From Verrucomicrobiota bacterium (GTDB taxonomy: Bacteria > Verrucomicrobiota > Verrucomicrobiia > Opitutales > UBA953): a stretch of 62,107 bases of DNA. Shown one piece after another: positions 8,554 to 16,390 of the stretch; within the stretch, counting starts at the first letter, position 1; each line of letters starts with the position of its first letter. Under the pieces are notes generated by a model. That model searched no databases. It was not told where the DNA came from and saw only the letters and a program-made list of their open reading frames with translations. The translations under genes and the position numbers were made by a program. The stretch is taken from positions 1 through 62,107 of the forward strand of contig JAPLTV010000028.1 of NCBI GenBank assembly GCA_026397955.1, written 5' to 3'.

Positions 8554-9195
8554 TTAGAACTCGGAGTCCTTGGAGCAGATCCAGCACTTGATGCCGACCT
8601 TGCCGGCTAGGGTGCGGGCTTCGGTGAAACCGTAGTCGATATTCTCGCGTAGGGTGTGGAGCGGCACGCGACCGACGCGGGCGGACTCGACGCGGGCGAT
8701 TTCAGCGCCACCGAGACGACCGCCGAGGCGGATACGGATACCATCGGCACCGTTGGTCATAGTGGTCTGAACGGCCTTCTTCATGGCGCGGCGGAAGGAG
8801 ATGCGGCGTTCGAGCTGCAGGGCGATGTTCTCGGCGACGAGCTGGGCCACGAGGTCGGGGCGCTTCACTTCGTTCACTTCGAGGATGATATCGTCGATGC
8901 GGGCCTTGCCGGCGACCTTCTGGATCTCGGCGCGGAGGTTCTTGAGCTCATCGCCCTTGCGGCCGATGACGACGCCCGGACGGGCGGTCCAGATGCGGAC
9001 GCGGACCTTCTGTCCGGCGCGTTCGATGAAGATGCGGGGCACGGCGGCCTGGCGGAGCTTCTCCTTGAGGAACACGCGGATGCGATAGTCCTCGAGGATG
9101 TTAGCCGGGAAGTCGCGCTTGGTGGCGTACCAGCGGGATTCCCAGTTGCGGCGGACGGCTAGACGGAAGCCGATCGGATTTACTTTCTGGCCCAT
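8554..9195 (-). CDS. rpsC: 30S ribosomal protein S3
   Basis: S3 forms part of the mRNA entry channel and has helicase activity with S4 and S5. The 213-residue protein starts MGQKVNPIGFRLAVRRNW. It has the KH type-2 domain with the GRKG-type loop (VVIGRKGDELKNLR) and the C-terminal GADGIRIRLGGRLGGAEIAR motif. The terminal ICSKDSEF sequence replaces the basic tail found in many bacteria. Confidence 0.97.
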   Translation of the reverse strand: MGQKVNPIGFRLAVRRNWESRWYATKRDFPANILEDYRIRVFLKEKLRQAAVPRIFIERAGQKVRVRIWTARPGVVIGRKGDELKNLRAEIQKVAGKARIDDIILEVNEVKRPDLVAQLVAENIALQLERRISFRRAMKKAVQTTMTNGADGIRIRLGGRLGGAEIARVESARVGRVPLHTLRENIDYGFTEARTLAGKVGIKCWICSKDSEF

Positions 9196-9205
9196 GTTTC
9201 GAAAA

Positions 9206-9544
9206 TTACTTGGTGGCGGAACCCAGAGACACGCGGATGTGGCTCATGGATTTGTGGATAGGGTGAGCGGAACCGCGGGCGGCCGGCATCGAACGCTTGA
9301 TGACCGGACCCTGGTTGACCGTGGCGGAGACGATCACGAGATCGCTGCTGGAGAGGTTGTGATTGTTCTCGGCGTTGGCCATCGCGCTGGCGAGGGTCTT
9401 GGCCAGGAGGCGGGCGGACTTGCGCGGAATGAAGCGGAGGAGCTGGATGGCTTCCTCGGCGGGGAGGCCCTGAATCTGGCGCGCGACTTCGCGGACCTTC
9501 TGGGGCGACATACGGGCAAAACGGGTGGTGGCGTGGACTTCCAT
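9206..9544 (-). CDS. rplV: 50S ribosomal protein L22
   Basis: L22 has a long beta-hairpin that lines the peptide exit tunnel. The 112-residue form starting MEVHATTRFARMSPQKVREV matches the family. The open frame reaches 53 codons further upstream, but that part overlaps the preceding gene out of frame and is not L22-like. The hairpin region is seen as NQGPVIKRSMPAARGSAHPI. rpsC follows after 10 bp. Confidence 0.96.
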   Translation of the reverse strand: MEVHATTRFARMSPQKVREVARQIQGLPAEEAIQLLRFIPRKSARLLAKTLASAMANAENNHNLSSSDLVIVSATVNQGPVIKRSMPAARGSAHPIHKSMSHIRVSLGSATK

Positions 9545-9563
9545 GACTTTGGTAAAGGTTGGG

Positions 9564-9902
9564 TTAGATGCGGGGATTGGCGCGGGGAGTGACGAGGTCG
9601 CCGGCATTGATGCCAGCGGAGTTGTCGAGGGAGAGGATGAGGGCGACCGAGCGGTGCAGACCGGCTTCGGCGATGACGAGGGCGCCGAAGGCGCGACCAT
9701 CACGGCTCACGTTACAGACCGTACCGGGGCGGAAGCCGCGGTCGTGTCCGCCATCCAAGACAACCAGATCCGTCGCGCGGGCGGAGACGACCGCGACGAC
9801 CGGAGCCTTGCCATCCGCTTCGGCCGCACCAAGCGCACGGACTTCCGCGCCGACCGCGGTGGCGGTGACGAGAAGAGCGGACATGGTGAGGACGTTGCGC
9901 AC
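9564..9902 (-). CDS. Small exported protein of unknown function inside the S10 operon
   Basis: I do not recognise an assigned function. The 112-residue protein starts with a signal peptide-like segment (MRNVLTMSALLVTATAVGAE). The rest has a pattern of alternating hydrophobic residues and glycines: GHDRGFRPGTVCNVSRDGRA, then an alanine/valine strand, then INAGDLVTPR. This spacing resembles the small beta-barrel domain at the C-terminus of FlgT-like proteins, but that is a pattern guess only. It sits between rpsS (8 bp upstream) and rplV (19 bp downstream), so it must be co-transcribed with ribosomal genes. Codon use looks like its neighbours. Confidence 0.82.
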   Translation of the reverse strand: MRNVLTMSALLVTATAVGAEVRALGAAEADGKAPVVAVVSARATDLVVLDGGHDRGFRPGTVCNVSRDGRAFGALVIAEAGLHRSVALILSLDNSAGINAGDLVTPRANPRI

Positions 9903-9910
9903 GGTTTGGA

Positions 9911-10189
9911 TTACTGAGCTTCCTTGCGGGAGGGCTGGGTGTGCTGGCGGAAGGTACGCGTAGGGGCGAACTCTCCGAGCTTATGGCCGACCATGTTTTC
10001 CGTCACATAGACGGGAACGAAGGCCTTACCATTGTGGACCTCAAGATTGAGACCGATGAAGTCCGGGGTGACAGTCGAGCGGCGAGACCAGGTCTTGATC
10101 GGCTTACGGCTGTTGGCCTTCTGGGCGACGGAGACTTTGTCGACGAGGTGGGCGTCGACATAGAAACCCTTTTTGCGGGAGCGTGCCAT
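9911..10189 (-). CDS. rpsS: 30S ribosomal protein S19
   Basis: S19 pairs with S13 in the 30S head. The 92-residue length is normal. It begins [19 protein letters not shown] and has [16 protein letters not shown] and [18 protein letters not shown]. In the standard operon order rplV comes next; here the small exported protein gene intervenes. Confidence 0.98.
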   Translation of the reverse strand: MARSRKKGFYVDAHLVDKVSVAQKANSRKPIKTWSRRSTVTPDFIGLNLEVHNGKAFVPVYVTENMVGHKLGEFAPTRTFRQHTQPSRKEAQ

Positions 10190-10211
10190 GTTATGAGAGG
10201 ATCAGGAAGGG

Positions 10212-11072
10212 TTAGACCTGCTTCACCTTGCGGCCGTTGCGGCGCAGGATGATTTGGTTGTTGGAGGCCTTCGCCTTGGTGCGGGTCGGGAAGCCCTTGG
10301 CGAGCTGGCCCCACGGGGACTTGAGGTGCTGACGACCGCCGCCACCCTTTTTCTTACCGCCGCCACCACCGTTCGGGTGATCGACAGGGTTCATGGACAT
10401 ACCGCGCTGACGAGGACGGATGCCCTTCCAGCGGCTGCGTCCGGCCTTACCGAGGCTGGCGTTGTGGTGGTCGACGTTGCCGACGATGCCCACGGTGGCA
10501 CGGCAATCGGCGTTAAGGTAGCGCTGCTCACCGGAAGGCATGCGCAGGATGGCGCGTCCTTCTTCGAGACCGAGGAGCTGGGCGAAGCCGCCGGCGGAGC
10601 GGGCGAGCTGACCACCCTTGCCGGGTTCGATTTCGATGCAATGGATGAAGGTAGCCGGAGGGATCAGGCTCAGCGGCAGGGAAAGGCCGGGGGTGAGCTG
10701 CTCCTGGGCAGTGTTGGTGCTGACGACCGTGTCGCCGACCTTGAGGCCATCCGGTGCGAGGATGTAGTTCAGGGTCTTGTCGGCGTACTCGATGAGGGCC
10801 AGGTGGGAGGTGCGGTTCGGATCGTATTCGATACGGAGCACGGTCGCAGGGGAATCCAGGCGGTCACGACGGAAGTCGATGGCGCGATAGAGCTTCTTAT
10901 GACCTCCGCCACGACGGCGGGAGGTGATGCGGCCGTAACAGTTACGGCCCATCGCGCGGTGCTTGAACTCGGTAAGGGAGCGCTCGGGGCGACCGGCGTG
11001 CAGGCCCTCGGTCTTAACGCGCACAAGGAAGCGCGTACCGGGGGTGATAGGACGATGAGTGATGATGGGCAT
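10212..11072 (-). CDS. rplB: 50S ribosomal protein L2
   Basis: L2 is needed for subunit joining and peptidyl transferase activity. The 286-residue product is slightly longer than E. coli L2 (273). The C-terminal hallmark MNPVDHPNGGGGG with the key histidine is present, followed by a very Lys/Gly-rich loop. The N-terminal RNA-binding domain and the GRNCYGRITSRRRGGGHKK motif are intact. It lies 18 bp behind rplW. Confidence 0.97.
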   Translation of the reverse strand: MPIITHRPITPGTRFLVRVKTEGLHAGRPERSLTEFKHRAMGRNCYGRITSRRRGGGHKKLYRAIDFRRDRLDSPATVLRIEYDPNRTSHLALIEYADKTLNYILAPDGLKVGDTVVSTNTAQEQLTPGLSLPLSLIPPATFIHCIEIEPGKGGQLARSAGGFAQLLGLEEGRAILRMPSGEQRYLNADCRATVGIVGNVDHHNASLGKAGRSRWKGIRPRQRGMSMNPVDHPNGGGGGKKKGGGGRQHLKSPWGQLAKGFPTRTKAKASNNQIILRRNGRKVKQV

Positions 11073-11090
11073 GGCTTTGCTGCTCCGAGA

Positions 11091-11378
11091 TTAGGCGAGG
11101 GAAATGACGTCGCCCTTCTTGAGGGTGACGATGGCACGACGAGAATTCGTCTCGGTGTAGATCGAACCTCCGGAGAGACGGCTGCGGCGCAGCTTGCCCT
11201 TACGGATGAGGATATTGATCTTCTCGACGGTTACCTTGAAGGAGGCCTCGACGGCCTTCTTGATCTGAGCGCGATCGGCGCCAGGGTAGACTTCGAAGAC
11301 GTACTTGTTGGCTTCGGCGAGGCCGGAGGCCTTTTCCGTGAGGATCGGGCGGCTGATGATTTCAGAAGCGGGCTTCAT
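11091..11378 (-). CDS. rplW: 50S ribosomal protein L23
   Basis: L23 sits at the tunnel exit and is the main docking site for trigger factor and SRP. The 95-residue protein starts MKPASEIISRPILTEKA and has FEVYPGADRAQIKKAVEASF and VTVEKINILIRKGKLRR. It lies 12 bp after rplD. Confidence 0.96.
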   Translation of the reverse strand: MKPASEIISRPILTEKASGLAEANKYVFEVYPGADRAQIKKAVEASFKVTVEKINILIRKGKLRRSRLSGGSIYTETNSRRAIVTLKKGDVISLA

Positions 11379-11390
11379 GGGATGTCTGAC

Positions 11391-12017
11391 TTAGTTTTTA
11401 GCGCGCTCGAGGACCTTGTTGAGGCCTTCTTCCGAGATCAGGATGCGCGGGGTGCGCACGAGATCGAGAGCGTTGAGATTGGAAGAGTTAGAGAAGATGG
11501 CGCGGCTCAGGTTGCGGCTGGCGCGGACGACGTTGTCGGACCAGGCGGTGTCGACGACGAGGAGGCGCTTGCCGGCAGGGCTCACGTTGGTGAGGACCTT
11601 GGCGAAGAGCTTGGTCTTGGGCTGGGCGACTTCGAACTTCTCGATGACCGAGATGCCGCCGTCAGCAGCGAGCTCGAAGAGCGCGCGGGCGAGGGCAATC
11701 TTCTTGGCCTGAGCGGTGATGGTCTTGGACCAATCGCGGGGGCGAGGACCGAAGACGACGCCACCCTTGAACATCTGAGGGGCGCGCTTGTCGCCGTGAC
11801 GAGAACCGCCGGAACCCTTCTGCGGGAGGACCTTCTTACCAGAACCAGCGACTTCGCCGTAATCCTTGGTCTTAGAGGTGCCCTGGCGCTTGTTGGCCTG
11901 GTAGGAGACGATCACCTGCTTGAGCAGGGCGACGCCTTTGGAGCCTTCGAAGGAAGGAATATCGAATTCCTTTTCGGTAAAGGCGGAGCCGTCGGACTTA
12001 TAAACTTTGAGCTTCAT
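11391..12017 (-). CDS. rplD: 50S ribosomal protein L4
   Basis: L4 lines the exit tunnel and, in E. coli, also represses its own operon. The 208-residue protein has the tunnel loop with KVLPQKGSGGSRHGDKRAP followed by FGPRPRDWS. The order rplC-rplD-rplW is standard. There is no sign in this window that the E. coli-type L4 leader control is kept. Confidence 0.96.
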   Translation of the reverse strand: MKLKVYKSDGSAFTEKEFDIPSFEGSKGVALLKQVIVSYQANKRQGTSKTKDYGEVAGSGKKVLPQKGSGGSRHGDKRAPQMFKGGVVFGPRPRDWSKTITAQAKKIALARALFELAADGGISVIEKFEVAQPKTKLFAKVLTNVSPAGKRLLVVDTAWSDNVVRASRNLSRAIFSNSSNLNALDLVRTPRILISEEGLNKVLERAKN

Positions 12018-12038
12018 ATCGCTGAGATGCTAGGTGGG

Positions 12039-12680
12039 TTACTTGGCGGCGATGGCCTTCTTGGCCGGACGCACGAGGACGACTTCACCGTTGGCGCCGG
12101 GGAAGCTGCCCTTGATGAGGAGGAGGTTCTTTTCCGCGAGGACTTGGACGACGCGGAGATTCTGGACGGTGCGCTGCACCGAGCCCATGTGGCCCGGCAT
12201 TTTCTTGCCCTTGAAGACGTGACCAGGAGTTTGACGCATGCCGATCGAGCCGATTCGGCGGTGCATCATGTGACCGTGGGAGTCAGGCTGGCCATCCATG
12301 TTGTAGCGCTTGACGACGCCCTGGAAGCCGCGGCCCTTGACGGTGCCGATGACGTCAACCATCTCGCCGGCGGTGAACTTCTCGACGGTGATGACGTCGC
12401 CGACCTTGGCCTGCGTGGCGCCGGCCTGGCGGATTTCGTGAAGGTGGGTGTGAGGAGCGACGCCTGCCTTGCGGAGGTGGCCGACTTCGCCGGCCGTCAT
12501 GCGGCTTTCCTTCTGGGGACCGAAAGCGATCTGGACGGCATCATAGCCATCCTTATCGACGGTCTTGACCTGGGTGACGGGACAGGGGCCCGCTTGGACG
12601 ACCGTGACAGGGACGAGGTTATTGTCCGCGTCATAGACCTGGGTCATTCCGATTTTCTTACCGAGTAGCTGGTGTTTCAT
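12039..12680 (-). CDS. rplC: 50S ribosomal protein L3
   Basis: L3 is an early assembly protein that reaches toward the peptidyl transferase centre. From ATG 12680 the protein has 213 residues and begins MKHQLLGKKIGMTQVY as expected. The open frame extends 13 basic codons upstream, but these lie in the spacer. The GSIGMRQTPGHVFKGKKMPG segment corresponds to the loop that carries the methylated glutamine in E. coli. A 143-bp gap separates it from rpsJ. Confidence 0.96.
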   Translation of the reverse strand: MKHQLLGKKIGMTQVYDADNNLVPVTVVQAGPCPVTQVKTVDKDGYDAVQIAFGPQKESRMTAGEVGHLRKAGVAPHTHLHEIRQAGATQAKVGDVITVEKFTAGEMVDVIGTVKGRGFQGVVKRYNMDGQPDSHGHMMHRRIGSIGMRQTPGHVFKGKKMPGHMGSVQRTVQNLRVVQVLAEKNLLLIKGSFPGANGEVVLVRPAKKAIAAK

Positions 12681-12741
12681 TTTTCTAAGAGGCAGGTGGC
12701 GTTTCCGCCGTTTGGTCATTGCTGACCTGCATTAGGCTTAG

Positions 12742-12757
12742 GATTCCTTGCGGAATC
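12742..12757 (-). other. Hairpin with GNRA-type loop in the rpsJ-rplC spacer
   Basis: On the transcribed strand a perfect 6-bp stem (GATTCC / GGAATC) closes a GCAA tetraloop. No T-run follows, so it is not a standard terminator. It lies in the widest spacer (143 bp) of the ribosomal cluster, between rpsJ and rplC. A processing site, attenuator or internal promoter region are possible; none is proven. Confidence 0.5.
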
Positions 12758-12823
12758 TTGGTCCTGATAGAGGGGCTTGGACGTCCTGCGTTGGGTTGGA
12801 GGTTAAGGTGAAGGGTTGAAGAG

Positions 12824-13132
12824 TTAGACTACGATGTTGATGTCAACCCCAGAAGGCAGGTTGAGCTTCTTCAGTTCGTCCACGGTCTGGGCGTTGGGCT
12901 CCATGATCTCGATCAGGCGCTTGTGCGTGCGGATCTCGAACTGGTCCATGGACTTCTTGTCCACGTGGGGGGAACGGTTGACGGTAAGGCGGGAGATATC
13001 GGTCGGCAGCGGCACGGGGCCAGTGACGCGGGCGCCGGTGCGCTTGGCGGTGTCGACGATCTCATTGGCGGACTGGTCGACCATGCGGTAGTCGAAGCCC
13101 TTGAGCTTGATGCGGATTTTGGTGCGGGCCAT
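12824..13132 (-). CDS. rpsJ: 30S ribosomal protein S10
   Basis: S10 is a head protein that also acts as NusE in transcription antitermination. The 102-residue length is normal. It begins [20 protein letters not shown] and has [24 protein letters not shown] cut across residues 38-61, the hallmark of the family. fusA ends 24 bp upstream; the tuf gene often found between them is absent. Confidence 0.98.
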   Translation of the reverse strand: MARTKIRIKLKGFDYRMVDQSANEIVDTAKRTGARVTGPVPLPTDISRLTVNRSPHVDKKSMDQFEIRTHKRLIEIMEPNAQTVDELKKLNLPSGVDINIVV

Positions 13133-13156
13133 CGGGAAGGGAGTTGGGGGGTGAGA

Positions 13157-15322
13157 TTAGGTGCGGGCCGGGGCGCGAGAGGAGGTCTCGACGACCTGCT
13201 TGAGGATCTGCGCAGGAACCTGCTCGTAGTTAGCGGGCTCCATGGAGAAGGAGGCACGTCCCTTGGAGAGGGAACGGACATCGGTGGCGTAGCCGAACAT
13301 CTCGGCAAGCGGGACGCGGGCGTCGATGTTACAAAGGCCCATCTTGGTTTCCATGCCTTGGATCTGGCCGCGGCGGCGGTTAAGGTCGCCCATGATGTCG
13401 CCCTGGTATTCTTCCGGGGTGACGACTTCGACCTTCATGATCGGCTCGAGAAGGATTGGCTTCGCTTCCTTCATGGCTTCCTTGAAGGCGAAGATACCAG
13501 CCATCTTGAAGGCCATTTCGTTCGAGTCCACTTCGTGGAAGGAACCAAAGACGATGCGGGCCTTGAAATTGATGACGGGGTAGCCGGCGACCGTTCCGTT
13601 GTTGGCGGCTTCGCGGATGCCTTCGATGGCGGGCTTAATGAATTCCTTGGGAATGACGCCACCGACGATCTCGCTGATGACTTCCTCGGGCTTTTCGCCA
13701 GGAACGCGCGTGGCGACCGGGTTGGGCTCGAGCTTGATTTCAACGTGACCGTACTGACCACGTCCACCCGACTGGCGGATGAACTTGCCCACGCCTTCGG
13801 AGGCGAGATTGATGGTTTCGCGGTAGGAAATCTGGGGCTTACCGGACTTGGCTTCGACGCGGAATTCGCGCTTGAGGCGGTCGACGATGATTTCGAGGTG
13901 AAGCTCACCCATGCCGGAGATGAGGGTCTGGCCCGTCTCAGGATTCGAGGTAACGCGGAAGGTCGGATCTTCCTGGGCGAGACGCTGCAGGCCGATGGAG
14001 AGACGCTCCTGGTCACCCTTGGAGTTAGGCTCGATGGACATCGAGATAACGGGCTCAGCGAAGGTGGTCTTCTCGAGGATCAGGTCGTCTTCGGCGGTCA
14101 GGGTGTCGCCCGTGATGATTTCCTTAGGGCCGATGATCGCGCAGATGTCACCCGAGTAGGCGACTTCGATTTCTTCGCGGTCCATCGCACGAAGGAGCAC
14201 GATGCGCGAGATACGCTCGTTCTTGCGGGTGCGAGGATTGTAGAGGGCTTCGCCCTTCTTGAGCTGTCCGCGGTAAACGCGGTAGAAGACGAGCTGACCG
14301 ACATGCGGGTCAGACCAGAGTTTGAAGCAGAGGCCAGTGACCTTGGCTTTGTCGTCCGGACCGATGGTGATCTCAGTATCGCCGTCGTCGGTGAACGCCT
14401 TCTGGGGGCGCATGTCGATCGGGGAAGGGAGGAAGTCGACGACGCAGTCGAGGAGCATCTGGACGCCCTTATTCTTGAAAGCGGAACCAGGAATGACGCC
14501 GATGAAGTTAAGCGAGAGAGTGGCTTTACGGATACCCGTGCGCATTTCTTCGACAGTCACTTCATGGCCGTCGAGATACTTGGCGGCGAGGACGTCGTCG
14601 AAGTCGGCGAGGCCTTCGATGAGCTTGGTGCGCCAGGCTTTGGCTTCTTCCTTCTGCTTCTCGGGAATTTCGATCACGTCGAACTTCATTCCCTTCGGGT
14701 CGGTCTCGTCGTAAAGGTAGGCGACGTTCTTGATCAGGTCGATCATGCCCTTGAACTCTTCGCCCTGGCCAATCGGGATGAAGAGGGGGTGGGCGTTGCC
14801 CTTAAGCTTCTCGCGGATGTCGTCGACGGCACCGAAGTAATCGGCACCGGTGCGGTCCATCTTGTTGACGAAGGCAACGCGCGGGACGCCGTACTTGTTC
14901 ATCTGGCGCCAGACGGTCTCGGACTGGGGCTGCACGCCGGCGACGGCGCAGAAGACAGCGACGGCGCCATCAAGGACGCGAAGCGAGCGTTCCACCTCGG
15001 CCGTGAAGTCCACGTGTCCGGGGGTGTCGATAATGTTAATGCGATGGTCGATGTTCGCGAAATGACCTTCCTTGGTCTTCCAACCAGCGGAGATGGCAGC
15101 CGCGGTGATCGTGATGCCACGCTCGCGTTCCTGTTCCATCCAGTCGGTGGTAGCGGTGCCATCATGCACTTCGCCCATCTTGTGCACCACGCCGGTGTAG
15201 AAGAGGATGCGCTCCGTCGTAGTCGTCTTGCCGGCGTCAATGTGCGCGGCGATACCGATGTTACGCGTGTGCTCGAGAGGGAACGCGCGGGACGGAGAAT
15301 TTAATTCGGAAAGTTTGGCCAT
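13157..15322 (-). CDS. fusA: Elongation factor G
   Basis: EF-G drives GTP-dependent translocation and, with RRF, ribosome recycling. The 721-residue protein has the G domain motifs [15 protein letters not shown] (P-loop), the switch [11 protein letters not shown] and the NKMD guanine-specificity motif. These are followed by domains II-V, ending with the [14 protein letters not shown] and [20 protein letters not shown] segments. All catalytic motifs look intact. The strong similarity to canonical EF-G argues against a paralogue. It lies between rpsG (39 bp) and rpsJ (24 bp). Confidence 0.98.
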   Translation of the reverse strand: MAKLSELNSPSRAFPLEHTRNIGIAAHIDAGKTTTTERILFYTGVVHKMGEVHDGTATTDWMEQERERGITITAAAISAGWKTKEGHFANIDHRINIIDTPGHVDFTAEVERSLRVLDGAVAVFCAVAGVQPQSETVWRQMNKYGVPRVAFVNKMDRTGADYFGAVDDIREKLKGNAHPLFIPIGQGEEFKGMIDLIKNVAYLYDETDPKGMKFDVIEIPEKQKEEAKAWRTKLIEGLADFDDVLAAKYLDGHEVTVEEMRTGIRKATLSLNFIGVIPGSAFKNKGVQMLLDCVVDFLPSPIDMRPQKAFTDDGDTEITIGPDDKAKVTGLCFKLWSDPHVGQLVFYRVYRGQLKKGEALYNPRTRKNERISRIVLLRAMDREEIEVAYSGDICAIIGPKEIITGDTLTAEDDLILEKTTFAEPVISMSIEPNSKGDQERLSIGLQRLAQEDPTFRVTSNPETGQTLISGMGELHLEIIVDRLKREFRVEAKSGKPQISYRETINLASEGVGKFIRQSGGRGQYGHVEIKLEPNPVATRVPGEKPEEVISEIVGGVIPKEFIKPAIEGIREAANNGTVAGYPVINFKARIVFGSFHEVDSNEMAFKMAGIFAFKEAMKEAKPILLEPIMKVEVVTPEEYQGDIMGDLNRRRGQIQGMETKMGLCNIDARVPLAEMFGYATDVRSLSKGRASFSMEPANYEQVPAQILKQVVETSSRAPART

Positions 15323-15361
15323 GATCGGAACCGTTGAAGGGCTGCTGAAATTACCTGCTGA

Positions 15362-15835
15362 TTACCACTTGAGGTGAGCGAAGGCACGGTTGGCCTGAGC
15401 CATCTTGTGCGTTTCTTCGCGCTTCTTCACCACGTTGCCGGTGTTGTTGTAGGCGTCGACGAGCTCGGCGGCGAGGGCTTCGGACATCGTGGTGCCCTTG
15501 CGACCGGCGGCGGCGGCGGCGACCCAGCGCAGCGCGATGCTGTTCTGGCGCTCAGGAGAGACTTCAACCGGGACCTGATAGGTGGCACCACCGACGCGAC
15601 GGCTCTTTACTTCGAGCTTCGGACGGCAGTTCTCGAGGCCGCCGAGCAGCAGCTCGACGGGATTTCCCTTCATCAGCTTTTCGCTGACCTTCTCGATGGC
15701 GCCGTAGACGATGCCTTGGGCGATGGACTTCTTGCCCGACTTCATCACGACGTTGATGAGCTGGCTGATGAGGGGGGAGCCGTAACGGGCGTCCGGGAGA
15801 TGGGCGCGCTTGGCTGCTTTGCGACGACGAGACAT
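15362..15835 (-). CDS. rpsG: 30S ribosomal protein S7
   Basis: S7 nucleates assembly of the 30S head and lines the E site. The 157-residue protein starts MSRRRKAAKRAHLPDARYGS and has PKLEVKSRRVGGATYQVPVEV and the closing KREETHKMAQANRAFAHLKW. The gene order rpsL-rpsG-fusA is that of the classical str operon. Confidence 0.98.
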   Translation of the reverse strand: MSRRRKAAKRAHLPDARYGSPLISQLINVVMKSGKKSIAQGIVYGAIEKVSEKLMKGNPVELLLGGLENCRPKLEVKSRRVGGATYQVPVEVSPERQNSIALRWVAAAAAGRKGTTMSEALAAELVDAYNNTGNVVKKREETHKMAQANRAFAHLKW

Positions 15836-15864
15836 ATTCTAAGGGAGTTGGGTGCGGAAACGGA

Positions 15865-16248
15865 TTAGGCCTTCTTTTCCTTCGGGCGCTTGACGCCGTA
15901 CTTGGAACGGGAGCGACGACGCTTCTCGACGCCGGAGCAGTCGAGGGGGCCGCGGACGATGTGGTAGCGCACGCCCGGAAGATCCTTTACGCGACCGCCA
16001 CGGACGAGGACCACGGAGTGCTCCTGGAGCTTGTGGCCTTCGTCAGGGATGTAGGAGATGACCTCCTGGCCGTTGGTCAGGCGCACCTTGGCGACCTTAC
16101 GCTGAGCCGAGTTCGGCTTCTTCGGCGTTCGGATCATTACCTGCACGCAGACGCCGCGGCGGAAGGGCGAGTTGTTCAAGGCAGGCGACTTCGACTTGGC
16201 CTTGGGTTGGACACGCGGTTTACGGACGAGCTGGTTGATGGTAGGCAT
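15865..16248 (-). CDS. rpsL: 30S ribosomal protein S12
   Basis: S12 monitors codon-anticodon pairing at the decoding centre. The 127-residue form starting [14 protein letters not shown] is chosen; an upstream in-frame ATG at 16284 would add twelve residues with no family support. The loops linked to streptomycin sensitivity, PKKPNSA and [13 protein letters not shown], have lysine at both critical positions, the wild-type state. It is the first gene of the minus-strand supercluster, and its promoter must lie in 16249-16390. Confidence 0.97.
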   Translation of the reverse strand: MPTINQLVRKPRVQPKAKSKSPALNNSPFRRGVCVQVMIRTPKKPNSAQRKVAKVRLTNGQEVISYIPDEGHKLQEHSVVLVRGGRVKDLPGVRYHIVRGPLDCSGVEKRRRSRSKYGVKRPKEKKA

Positions 16249-16390
16249 GGACCTCGGTAAATTGGGAAAAGAGTGTTTGGGCATAGGGGTCGAGGCCCCT
16301 CATGCAAGAGGAAAGTGCGGGGATTTTAAGGTTTCTTCACTCCCCTCCCCGCCCCGACACCCCTTCGGCTTTTTTGGCGGGACAATTCCG

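Noticed and set aside
10254-15304. Two plus-strand frames of about 800 codons antisense to rplB-rplC and rpsJ-fusA.
   Set aside because: They mirror conserved ribosomal genes base for base, cross gene borders and have no recognisable domains.
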